Assembly: GCF_964204645.1 (NCBI RefSeq)
Contig: NC_134027.1
Span: 11,148,485 to 11,212,484, forward strand
Source of the DNA: Tubulanus polymorphus
Taxonomy: Eukaryota; Nemertea; Palaeonemertea; Tubulaniformes; Tubulanidae
Reading direction: 5' to 3'
DNA: 64,000 bases
In this document: piece by piece, positions 54,001 through 64,000 of the stretch
How the letters are laid out: every line of letters starts with the position of its first letter
Numbering within the stretch: the stretch's first letter is position 1
Translations under genes and position numbers: made by a program
The notes under the pieces: generated by a model
The model's input: only the letters and a program-made list of their open reading frames with translations
What the model was told of the DNA's origin: nothing
Databases searched by the model: none

Positions 54001-57000
54001 TATACCGTAAACCCTTCTTACTCCCGATCATTTCAGTCCAATAATCCGGATTAAAACTCATTTCCTATGAGTTTATTCGTAGGCCTTCTAGAATATCCAG
54101 ATTTAATCAAAATCTGGATTAAGCTGATCAGGATTCAAATGGTTTTACTGTCACCTTTCATATATTTTGTGTGTGAGTGTTCTATCGTTTATTTTATTTA
54201 CAGGTGTCGATTCCATTTCGAATACAAGATTACTCTTTTCTAAAACGTTTGGTTTTTTATGTAAATGTTTAAGTGGGGCGGATTCATACCGTCACAAAAA
54301 AGCTGTCTATGTGACGGTCACAAAAACTTCTGTTAATTTTTTTTTCCGTGTGTATAACTAGAGATACGAAAAACTTAGCCCGTGGCTCTGAAGTAAATCT
54401 CAACCACAGAACGAACAGAATGTAAGGATCAATTAAAACCTCCAGTTGGTTTTAATATCAAAGTTATGCTTATATCAAAAACATTCTTATTGGGACAGGA
54501 CTTGAAACCCCTCATAAGGGGCTAGATTTCGTCAATCCTCACTTCGTGCATTGATCTATCACATTGGGTGGAAAGTTACCGCTCAGCTGAGACCAATCAG
54601 GTGCGTTGTTTTTCACTGGCAGATTCGCTCTATCATTGGCCTACCACGCATCTGATTGGCTAGAAATATAAGCCGCGATCACATACGCGTTTTTGGGCCA
54701 TGCTAAATTTGGCCCTGAACAACTGTTTACACGGGTGCCAAAAACGGCTCGAGCCAAATTTAAGCACAGGACAAACGAATGCATTTGAATTGCAACTGGT
54801 ACGGGAAATGACCCACTTCTCTTTGTTTAAGCATTGTTACCGGTACGGCATAGTTCCAGGGGATGACTCGGGACCTTTATTGCTTAACGAATTTACATTG
54901 TGCACGGGTAATGAAAGTTCTCGCAAGTAATCAATTCCTTGTTTGATTTTTTCACCAAATAAATACAGGGAGAAATTAGACCTGCTGTTTGTGCAGTTGA
55001 AGCAAGAGATACTGAATCCGGAGAATAAAATGGAGGATGTGTTTTCACTAGTCAACGAATTGAAAATGGCGATGGAGAAGAATTTCGCGCTGAAAAAACT
55101 CTATTGGAAGGTATGGAATAAATGCCGATTGCAATAGTAGATGTTCGTCGGTCTATGGTTGCTTTATTATCCCTCTATCAAAGAGATATATGCCCTTTTT
55201 ATAGAGACAGTTCTAGGGGGGTCTAACAATACATTCACAACAAGACCCTTGGAATTTTCAATGCCTTTTTGATAATTATATATCGTTAAAAGGCCGCTTC
55301 CTCTATTACTATAATCTTTCTGCAATTTTTTTTTCGAAAATTGTGGCTTCCTCTTACATAAGAACAAAGGCACAATTTTGTTAAGAAAAATCCCGAAAAG
55401 GTTATTTTTCCACTGCCCTATTATAACTCATTTGCCTTACAAAATTCAGTAAGAATCTCAGATCTTGCCATTCGATCCACCACTGTTTTTTGTGGGAACT
55501 CGTGCATACTGGCATCTGACCACATGGTCATGTGTCAAAATCAAACGAACTTACATGAATGACAACTGTAGCAATATGGTTGACTAGCAAATATTTCCTT
55601 GTGTATCTGTTAAAATGGAGTATACTTTGATTTCAGAGTCCAGAGTTGTTCCAGTTTATGGTGAATCAAATTGATTTATATATGAAACCCCATGTAGCAG
55701 ATATCAACACAGATGAAGGTCGTACTCAGCGAGCTGATCAATTAGAGTTAGTTCTGCTTATCCACTGTTTCAACTAAACAAATGCGCTCGTGAAATATTC
55801 TGATTAAGATGACGATGCCTGTTAACATAACATCCAAAACATTTTTTGAAATTGATAATCTTTTCGAATATTTTTTTTGCTTAAAAGTTTTCATGAAATG
55901 TTCTAATCCTAATATATTCATATATTTCATATTTATTTTCTAGATAATTCAATTTAATTCTTATAATTTTGATTTCTAATAATGTAGTTTAATGGTTGTT
56001 AGGCCTAGCGCACGCAGTGTGAAATAAACAGGAAACAGAAACATGTTCTGTGACCGCCGGAAACATTGTTTCCATGCTATTTTGATATCATGTTATACCG
56101 TTACTACGTTTCTCATTGCAAGTGGCAATGTAGGTTTGTTTCAGTATGTCTTGTTTTAGTTTACGTGAACAAACATTGATTAAGGTTGCATAAACATACA
56201 AAATCTGTTTCTTTCTTGTTTTAAGGTTTTTCGTGCATGTGCTGGGCCGTAATCAACAATTCCTTTTTTCGGAATATTGTACAAGTTTAGATACAGAACT
56301 TTATCCGAATCTGTACTTTTTTCAGACTCGTCAATTTGTTATTGGAGTCGCTGTGTTTAGTTTTCCGCGAGACGGAAATATGTCCGTCGCGCGTCGCGGC
56401 GCTGAAAAACGGCGACGGAAAATATATCACTAAACTGCTGTGTAGCGTCACATGCCGTCCGCAAGTACCTGAAAAATATGTGCCATTAACGAATAAAGCC
56501 GCAAAATTACTGATGCAAACAGACATGAACAAAATGAGGTGTATAGCTGATGCCGAGGTAAACTACTTAGATATTCATAAATGGCACTTTTTCTAAGAAA
56601 TTAAACGAATATTTCGTGTCTACGTTCTCATTCCTGTTCCTCTTTTTTGGGACATTTTGCACAGTTTTTGCGTACCTCAAATAGGCTTTTGTAGTGTCCT
56701 GTGTTTGAGTATACGTCGATTATATCTATAAAAATCCATTCATTTGAAGTTTTAAAAGGGAAAGTTTTAATTGTTTTAGAATTAATGAATGCGAATTCAT
56801 TGGGTCCCCTTTTTCATTGAAATAGACATTCACTCAAGTGTAGGCTTAACTGTAATATAAAGAGAATCCCACAATAATTACGAAAAATTAATATTACGTG
56901 TGAAAATGTTTCCTTCAGCTAGTTGTTTATTCTACGTTTCGACTAGATCCTAATAGGCATCTTCAGGAATACTGAGTAACAACAGAATATATACGTTTCA

Positions 57001-59740
57001 TAATTTCTGTTGTAACTTTAGTATTCTGAAGATGACTACATGAGGATGTAATCGAAACGCTGAAATAAACTAATAGCTCAAGGAAACATTTGCAGGCTTT
57101 ATGTTATTTTTCGTTATTATTGTAGGATTCACTCTATATTATTGTCACAACAGGGATATTACTATAACCAGTGTCTTACTAGTGGTGAGGGATTTACTGT
57201 ACATTGAGAATTTGATGAAATGTCATGTTATGCAATCAACGTTAATGGGTTGTTATATAAGTTAGTAATTAGTCGATAATTGTCATATGATATGAAACAT
57301 AATGATTAACCATACTGATTATTTGTTTATTTATAGATAGCTCAGTTGTCGGCAGAATTTACGAATCATGTCACCAATGTCGTGTACGAATTAGTGTTAA
57401 TTGCCAAACAAGCGAATTGGGATCAGATACCGGGAAATTTCTTCACCGTTGGCTGGTTAGTGAAGAATATGACCGATACTGGCGCGATGGTAAGAATCTT
57501 AAGAATATCAAAGATGTAGTAAGATCCTATCGAATCCGAAATCCCTTTAGAAATATTCTAAACTGAGTATTCTCGAACAAGCAAACTTCTTATATTTCAT
57601 CTCGCGTTGAAAGGAAACATTCTTATTCAATTTCAACTTTTCACTTTATTTTCGTGCTATGAACTGTTGTTCATCTTGAGCCTCGAATAGCTGCTCAGAG
57701 CGCTTTACATTTTTTTGGCATTATTACCCCAGCCATTTGATACTCTAACATGTATCAGTCATCTCTCCCTGGGGAGGTAACACCGAGTGGCTAACAAGTG
57801 CTCAGGAGTCATCTATCAGGCCAGGTACCTATTTACTCCCGGGTTGAGAGAGGCGATGAGGATAAGTGTCTTGCCCAGTGACACTACGGTAATGTACGGG
57901 GTTCGAACCTATGACCTAGATTCCCAGTGTCGAACGCTCTAACCACTCGGCCACACCGCTCCACAAGTCATGTGCCACGGATCAAATATTAAAATTTCTT
58001 TTATACCGATTCAAGTGATGACAACTCCATGAATTTCCATCGGTCCTGCAATATCCGAGACAAGCAGAGTCTAATACAGACTCTAATATATGTACATAAT
58101 AATATAATATGTGTAATGACATATAATATATCTGTAATGATATATCTATATTAATAATATATCTATAAAGACTTTTTGTTTGTCTTGAAACAAACCCTCT
58201 TTTCTAACTCCTGATTGCGGTAATACAATCTGATTATTTATCTATCATTTTGTAGAATGAGTTCTTGAAGCCGATGCTATCACAGGCTATAAAACTGCTG
58301 TCTCCATCTCAGGACATCGAACTGAAACCGTTCGATGCCGTTCTTGTTTACCACCAGTTCTTTATTCTGCAGACGTTTATCGAATACCGTCCACAAGTTA
58401 TGCACTTCATTAAACAAAACTTCTTCGAAGAGTTCAAGTAAGTGCGAACGGCTACCTCGACGCGGTGTTAAGTGGTGAATAGATTACAAATAGGCGTAAA
58501 TCAATTTTTAGCCCTTTCAGTGCGTCTACACCACTACGCTAGTACACTGCACCGCAGTGTATTGATGTTATAAGTAATCATTAATGAAAAGATGGCAGCC
58601 CCTGTCAAACACAGTTACGTATTAGTACCTAACGATACACCGTGATGCGGTGTAAAGGCATAATAGCAAAGATTTTCAAATTATCTCAGTCCTTTTGGGT
58701 ATTAATTAGTCAGTACTGAAATGGTTTAAGTAATTAAATCATATCTGATTATCTCTGAAATACAGTGGAACTCTGCCATAATGAACTTACATATAGCAAA
58801 TTATCTTGTATAGAAAAGATTTTGAGCTGGATGCAAACTTTCAAAAATTTCTTTGCTGAATATGATTACGGTATGTTATAGACCATTCCATAAAAGGAAT
58901 AGGTAAGGCATCTTCAAATTGCCTACACTGTTGATTGAATCTATATTTTGGAGGAAATTATTTTTCATGGAAGTATCTATGGCTACCAAGACAAAATTGC
59001 GGCTTAGAATTTAGGGTTTAGGGCTTGCCAGGGTTTGATTGCCTCCTACCAAAGCTCACGCCAACACAACCTCTGTCTGCCCGAGATTTCTTGAGTTGAC
59101 AGGTTGCCGCTCAGTGGCTACCAGTCTATGTATCTAGCCAATCAGAAGTGTTTTCACCGGCAGTTTCAATACTACGCATCTGACTGGCTAGCCATATAGA
59201 CAAGTGGCAGCTGGGCGGCAACCTATCCAACCAAGAAATCTTGGGCAATGTGATTGACCAATGAAGGGTCTGCTGCCAGGGTTTGTGTTGGCGCGAGCTT
59301 CAGTGGGAGGCAATCAAGCCCTGGCAAGTAAGGATAGACTTGGGGTAAAGATTAGGTTATGCCTTATACCAGGGTAGATTGGAGTAAGGCTATATAAGTA
59401 GCAAAAACGTTTAGGACTTGGCATTTGGCCTGCACTACGTGGCTACTACCAGTACTAAATTTTCGTGGTGTTATTTCTTAGTACAGCACCTCACCCTGAA
59501 GTTCATTGTTGCTTGGTTCCACCGTATATTTATAATTGTAGTGTTTTAGTATGCTGGAATTTCATGTTCATTTCAGATTTCCCGTTTCTTTTCAGATATT
59601 TTATTCAAGCCCCTGTGATACGCGCTAAATTGCCACCTAGTTATCCGATCGGCTCCTTAGCACTGCCATCCATCGAAAAAGTGATATCCAAGGTGCTGCA
59701 GAAGGAGATCAAACTCAAACGAAAAACTGCTGGCATATAA
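45010..59740 (+). CDS. C12orf56-like conserved protein of unknown function
   Basis: Eleven exons: 45010-45261, 48577-49283, 50085-50259, 51295-51359, 52554-52580 (27-nt microexon), 54969-55110, 55637-55746, 56326-56557, 57337-57489, 58256-58437 and 59596-59740 (TAA). Phases agree; 729 aa. The N-terminus (FDTFLRRKLDNETFERIRYY, then YVVLGHEWLYLTENPP and DIISIDL) resembles vertebrate C12orf56, recognised from memory and not searched. Exon 2 encodes a ~200-residue Ser-rich, probably disordered region with SSDDDEPR (a CK2-type acidic serine cluster) and TPPASPGSRRRKP. The remaining exons encode a helical region (EKLDLLFVQLKQEI, LVNLLLESLCLVFRE, EFTNHVVNVVYELVLIAKQANW by exon joins). No enzyme motif or membrane segment was seen. 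AATAAA lies at 59870. The start ATG at 45010 is the last in-frame ATG before the conserved block. Function is unknown. Confidence 0.8.
46195..46262. repeat. Family G fragment
   Basis: The blocks caccggccaaatttgacttg and gtgtgatcgccgcttc match parts of the element at 16826-17308. A short relic in the first intron of the C12orf56-like gene. Confidence 0.45.
48209..48305. repeat. Imperfect tandem repeat (ctctggcatttntacc)
   Basis: About five degenerate units of tctggcattttacctatgg type lie in tandem. Simple low-complexity intronic repeat. Confidence 0.65.
49364..49495. repeat. Palindromic MITE, family B, best-preserved copy
   Basis: The ends ggggccagttgctcaaaagt and its exact inverse (acttttgagcaactggcccc) bound a 132-bp element. 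It directly abuts the hAT-like element 49495-49789. Confidence 0.85.
49495..49789. repeat. hAT-like non-autonomous element
   Basis: Starts caggatggccactgacctt and ends gcggaaaagtggtaaccctg. 'ctggaaaac' and 'caaggaaa' repeats fill the interior. The ends are short inverted repeats of CAGGnTnnCCAC type. Non-coding, in intron 2. Confidence 0.6.
50380..50789. repeat. hAT-like MITE, family F, copy 3
   Basis: Ends cagggttcctacaactcctt and ctgtagggaccctg. Internal 'actcctt' repeats and a 'gagatgaacagtaccgaattt' block match copies at 3036 and 13510. Lies in intron 3. Confidence 0.7.
52186..52443. repeat. Foldback element, family D, copy 1
   Basis: The left arm gcatcctctctcggcgcag...gacggtacgaaaccctgccg and right arm cggtagggttttgtgccgtg...cggcggaggatgc are inverted, about 100 bp each with gaps. 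The element at 62223-62520 is a second copy. It ends about 110 bp upstream of the 27-nt microexon. Confidence 0.75.
53830..53998. repeat. hAT-like MITE, family E
   Basis: Ends caggggcggatccaagggc and ggccttagatccgctccg are inverted. A second inverted pair (gggtgcgcgtcc against ggacgcaccct) lies inside. Non-coding, intron 5. Confidence 0.65.
54668..54845. repeat. Family G, copy 2
   Basis: Contains gccgcgatcacatacgcg, ctcgagccaaatttaagcac and tgaattgcaactggtacggg, matching the element at 16826-17308. The preceding 54560-54665 segment shares blocks with the foldback at 59024-59328 (ccgctcag..., gcatctgattggctag). Confidence 0.6.
56853..57141. repeat. MITE, 'CCCACA' family, long copy
   Basis: Inverted termini of about 35 bp (taatataaagagaatcccac...) bound a 289-bp element. 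An inner inverted pair (catcttcaggaatactgagt against the tattctgaagatg side) gives a double hairpin. Termini match the shorter palindrome at 20011-20120 and the core motif of 26413-26619. Lies in intron 8. Confidence 0.8.
57640..57963 (-). mobile_element. tRNA-derived SINE
   Basis: Read on the minus strand, the head is ggagcggtgtggccgagtgg (A box at plus 57942-57953) followed by a B box ggttcgaacccc (plus 57898-57910), spaced as in a Ser/Leu-type tRNA gene. The body contains gggcaagacacttatcctca and acccgggagtaaataggtac, resembling the conserved central domain seen in several invertebrate SINE families. It ends with gtaaagcgctctgagcagc. No intact tRNA cloverleaf is expected. Lies in intron 9. 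Confidence 0.85.
59024..59328. repeat. Long foldback element
   Basis: Two ~130-bp arms are inverted with mismatches. The left reads gggcttgccagggtttgatt...gcctccta, and further in ggttgccgctcag and gtctatgtatctagcc. The right mirrors these through ggctagccatatagac, gggcggcaacc and gaggcaatcaagccctggc. About 305 bp, in the last intron. Confidence 0.8.
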
Positions 59741-62222
59741 TAATCATTGTTGTTATTATTGTAGTTGTCTCTATTCTGTATACATGTATGAAATTTTTTT
59801 GATATTATATATATTAATATGATAGGACACTCAAAAGCGTCTGTCGCACTGAAAACATGGAGATAATTCAATAAAAAAGGAAACGTTCGTTAAGGTACCC
59901 GTACATTTACGAACCGTAGCTTCAAGCAGAAAGTCGAGTGAATGATAATTGTTGGATGTTTTTCCACGATATTTCGTTATCTTACGATTTCGGTAAATTC
60001 TCTAATCCCATTTCCGAGAACGGAATTCGTTTTGATTTGTGTTTCTCTCTCTCAAGATGGGATATAGAAAAATAACCGAAAAACGATAAAGGGGATAAAT
60101 AGATAACGCGTCAGTTGGAGAAAAAACAGTAAATGAAGAATAGGATTGTTTGTGCTTACGAACTAAAATGTATATCGGACATCTCGCTAAAATCTTGCCT
60201 GCCTCTCTTAATAGTTGATAGTCGTTGAGCACATTGGTCATAGCTTATGCATAAACCTGTTGAATTTAATATGGAAGATATATGTAGTTATAGTGGCCTT
60301 ATAAACTGAGCTTGAACTAGACGAATGATGCACGTGATATCAATTTATTCATTATTACGTCGTCGTTCGTTTGTACATATATTACAAAGTTGAAACGATA
60401 ATCGGCATAATTCTTGATTTCCTACTGTGATGATCGTTAACGTTTACATGGCTTGAATATTTTATGATAATCTGAATTGATCTTAACAGGAATAAGAGTT
60501 GTATTTTTTCTTTATATGTTGCATCCATATGAAAGTGAAATACGGTAGACTCTGCTTAAGTTAAGTTAGATACAATTTGAATGATATTTCTTGAAATATT
60601 TTTCTGACGTCATATGTGAAGTGCGATATACTGCCCACATCAATTATTGAGGATTTTAGCCATATAGAGTGTATGGGGCGGTATATCAGGGGTTAATTTT
60701 GACTATTTCCAAGACAAAATACAGAGAGAACCTGGTGTTCAGCAGGAGCATAGCTAGTCAACTGGTGGTCCGAACTGAAATAACCGAAGGCACAAACATT
60801 TCAGTGTCGGCCATCTTGGAATTAGGTCCGAACTACAGCGACCATGCTCAATCCCTTGGTCGATCTTTTCCATAGTTCTGACACTGACTGACATTCAGTT
60901 ACTTTTAGTTAAACTGCTCTGAAGTTCGCACTTTATTGAGGGTTGACTGTATATAACCGTCAAACTCGGTAGGACAAATTTTCATGGTCTAATCGGACTT
61001 GGGAAGAGTCTACTTTACAATTGTGAGTAATTTGATAAGACATACTTATCTGAAATAGGATTGTTGTATCGGAGTAGGCTAATTTCTAGCTAATACCTGT
61101 AATCTAGATCTGTTTAATGCAGATGTATTCATCTAATCCTGACATCATTTAGTGCACTGCGTAGAAAATTATACTTAATCCAAATTCCTGCATTAACTGG
61201 ATTACGGTAATTCCTCCATCCCAAGTGATCTGGATTACTGCAACTGTTTTACTGTACATTCCTCATTGCCTATCACTACAAGTATGGTCACACTTGATGA
61301 TGTACGTAGTGTTCCAACATTTTGAAATCAGTTCACTTCGGGAGTCTCTTCGAGCTTTATATGTGATCTCAACATGCAACCATTACCTTCTCGAGATTAT
61401 GATTAATTGTGTATGAATTGCGGAAATGATGTATAATCTTAGCTGAATATATGAAACCGTCCAGTGAGTCTGCTTGCAAAAACACTGTTCACTCGATGAT
61501 TGTATATTTGTATTTTATTCCGTAATTTCTGATATACACTGTATTCCTCAATATACTGCTATCATAACTACCATACTTATTTGCTGAATGTTTTTATCCT
61601 GAAATGCTGAACATATCTGCTATGGTTTATTTAATTTTGCTTATTTCATTACCTGTCGTATCGAAGACCTTTAACCGCTCGCTGGCAGTGGACTCTAGTT
61701 ATGAAGAACTTCACCTTAATTTCACCCAGATATAATGACTTGCTCGTCCCTAGAAGTTCGTTGTAACAAAGTTCTTATCTGTATATAGGCCAAAATTTCA
61801 TACTTGGGGTCCAGTTGCACAAAGCAATAGTTACATGGTTGAGTTTCTCGGAAATCTGGAAGTTTTCATCAGTAACTAATCTGATTGTAATTTCCTTTCG
61901 TGAAACCAGCTTTGTTAAACTTCAATAGTTTGCACCATAAATGTAATTTGTTATCATTTGTAATGTAGTAATGTGTAAATGCTATTTCTGAAGTAGCTTT
62001 CTACGAGATTTATCATAGCTTTTGTCAGTAATTAGTTCTTGATAACATGACACATATGATTTGTATATGCTGGTCATAACGCGAAATGCTTTCACTTATA
62101 TTCCTCATCAAAAATAGTTAATCTGGGCATTTTACTGATAACTTTAGTCCGATGTTTATTACCCGGTATATAATTGTATTATCTTTACTTACGCAGGAAT
62201 CAATCTGCAGCTTAAATCACAT

Positions 62223-62520
62223 TCTCCCCTAGCAGGGATTAGAACTTAATGGCATCACTAGACTCGGCTACGGCACAAAACCCTGCCACACTAGACCGGG
62301 TGTGCACCAATCAGATTGTTCATTGTATAATCGCTGAGACAAATTTCACGGATAAACTTTAAATGGAGAAACTTGAGTTTATAAAATAAAGCAGGATTCT
62401 AATAGGCTTATAATGACATCATCTAAGCCACAAATGTAGCTGTGCACTCGGGCTAGTGTGGCAGGGTTTCGTACCGTGGCGGGTCTGCAATGCCATCAGA
62501 TTCGAAACCTGCCCGGGGAA
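62223..62520. repeat. Foldback element, family D, copy 2
   Basis: The left arm starts ttctcccctagcagggatt, continues to ggcacaaaaccctgccacac, and is mirrored by ctagtgtggcagggtttcgt through cctgcccggggaa. The arms are about 90 bp. Homologous to 52186-52443. Confidence 0.8.
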
Positions 62521-63005
62521 AGATGTTTAGATCCATCCACACAACTAACAGATGGACATAAGTAATTTAATCACAAAAAGTGATCTTCAAAACTCACAAC
62601 TTCAGTGTTTTTGATGTCTGAAGGCTGTAGAGTGATTGCTGCTTTGCTGGCTTTAAATCACTCGTTTGAATGCCTCGGCTTACTTTAAATCGATAGTTAC
62701 ATTCATATCATATCGAAAAATTAGTAATAATCATACTACCTTGTTTGTTCAAGCATGCTATATAGATGTGATATTCAATCGCTCATTGTTACTGTTTTCA
62801 GAGACGACTGTATCTTGATGTATTGTAGAGAGCACATGAAACGATATGTAATGCATTGGAGCACTTTATTTTCTTAAAATAAACTAATAAAAATCAGTTT
62901 CTCTATCCTACAACTGATCATGGAACTGTATGTACAGTACAGTAGTCTCTTCCTAATTAAAATCAATTGGGACCAGATTTTTGTTATATTTCTTGGATAT
63001 TCAAG

Positions 63006-63259
63006 CAGGGATGGATCCAGAGGCCCATTTTGAATGCCTTGTCAATTTCCAAAAGGGCTTTGATGTCCAAAAAGGCAATATTATGAGTACTCCCCTGCAC
63101 TAAGGGGCCAATTTTGAAGAACTAGTCACATATCAAAAAGGCACTTTGATGTCCAAAAAGGCAATATGTGTACTACTGAAATACATCAATTTTCTTGGTT
63201 CGCATGATAGGAAAAGGCAAATTTGAAAGACTTGTACAGTCTCCCTGGATCCTCCCTTT
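63006..63259. repeat. hAT-like element, family E, with internal tandem units
   Basis: Ends cagggatggatccagagg and ccctggatcctcccttt are inverted. Inside, a ~90-bp unit with 'tttgatgtccaaaaaggcaat' is repeated twice (63060 and 63148). Non-coding. Confidence 0.6.
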
Positions 63260-63485
63260 ATGTAAGTGATATGCTATCTTGATGGTTCCAATTAGATTTG
63301 AGTTCAAGTGAAATTATAATTTGGCTCGAAAGGATTTGAATTAAGAAGATACATCAGCAATTATAGAAGATACAACAGCAGTTGCATCTACGAGAAGTTA
63401 CAAAGCGCTTACCTGTGCTAGTAGGATGAAAAATGTAACTGAACTCAAGTTAACTGAACTCAAGAGACTAAATAAATGTTTTACT

Positions 63486-63704
63486 TCAGTCAATTTTTGC
63501 TCGTGTTTTGTTTAAACGATACCTCTCAATGCGTACGGTATATGGCATCCACTTATCATCCTGGATCCAGTTTCCAAAGTATTTCGTAAAAATCATAGGT
63601 TTGGAAACAAAATAATTTACCTTAGTCTTAAAGAAACTCCGATTTATGTAGCAAACTTGGTCCTCGTCTGCTTTTACCCACTTAGTGTACCAGGTTTTTA
63701 TCAT
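63486..63704 (-). CDS. Uncertain short ORF, possible terminal exon of an unseen gene
   Basis: A 72-residue minus-strand frame rich in aromatic and basic residues (NYFVSKPMIFTKYFGNWIQD, then WMPYTVRIERYRL). Its composition looks more protein-like than most chance frames here. No family is recognised, and no clear acceptor or partner exon inside the window supports it. It could equally be chance or a transposon remnant. Confidence 0.2.
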   Translation of the reverse strand: MIKTWYTKWVKADEDQVCYINRSFFKTKVNYFVSKPMIFTKYFGNWIQDDKWMPYTVRIERYRLNKTRAKID

Positions 63705-64000
63705 CCTCTATTAGGCCATCACACAATATTTCTCCACTTGGAGCACTACTGGAGAAATTTGATTCAATATCGACTGAAAACTTGTGTGGACTGGTAGCTT
63801 TGAATGAGGAGACTTATTTTACTGCAATCGGTATGTCGGTAAGAACGAACCCTTTTATGCACCTACAGTGTTGCAGAGTTTTCGTGGCATCTGAGAGCGA
63901 TTCGTTTAGATATTGAGTGATAACTTAGGATTTGGACTGTTGGTGGAATGAGACTTTTTGACTGCAATCAGCAATTTCAGTAAGCACCCTTTGACGTGTG

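Larger units (their letters stand above)
59741..64000. other. 3' flank of the C12orf56-like gene, no clear gene
   Basis: AATAAA at 59870 is the likely poly(A) signal. The rest is AT-rich. It carries the foldback at 62223-62520, a hAT-like element at 63006-63259 and one weak minus-strand frame at 63486-63704. A sequence near 61806-61925 (ggggtccagttgcacaaagc) resembles the end of the palindromic families, but no clear right end was seen. Confidence 0.6.

Overview
The window is animal genomic DNA. It shows multi-exon genes with GT-AG introns, AT-rich intergenic DNA, microsatellites and many short non-autonomous transposons. Content points to a marine invertebrate, most likely a lophotrochozoan (mollusc, annelid or brachiopod): divergent class A GPCRs of an invertebrate type, a divergent ionotropic glutamate receptor, a tRNA-derived SINE and CR1/L2-like LINE remains. 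The species cannot be named from the sequence alone.

Layout: (1) 459-5724 (+), the 3' ten coding exons of casein kinase 2 catalytic subunit alpha; the 5' exons lie before the window. (2) 10491-12361 (+), complete CFAP20 (5 exons, 194 aa). The same two genes sit side by side in the same orientation in human (CSNK2A2/CFAP20), so this looks like ancient microsynteny. (3) 16525-26182 (+), a 13-exon ionotropic glutamate receptor-like subunit (883 aa) with altered pore and ligand-site motifs. (4) 27442-30344 (+), a 3-exon SLC10-family transporter (503 aa), tail to tail with (5) an intronless GPCR at 30570-31694 (-). (6) A paralogous intronless GPCR at 34118-35239 (+), with a LINE fragment just downstream. 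(7) 36643-41559 (-), a 9-exon ecto-5'-nucleotidase (CD73-like, 574 aa). An intact second copy of its last exon lies at 33147-33280, beyond the GPCR and the LINE. (8) A third intronless GPCR at 42430-43401 (+). (9) 45010-59740 (+), an 11-exon gene (729 aa) resembling vertebrate C12orf56, with one 27-nt microexon. 59741-64000 holds its 3' end, repeats and no convincing gene.

The genes do not form a pathway in the bacterial sense. The middle of the window (16-43 kb) is rich in membrane signalling proteins: a channel-type receptor, an organic-anion-type transporter, three GPCRs and an extracellular AMP-hydrolysing enzyme. The flanks are housekeeping or ciliary genes. Introns and spacers carry at least eight recurring families of short palindromic elements, several present in two to four copies within 64 kb. 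All coordinates and splice joins were read by eye from reading frame, splice consensus and family conservation.
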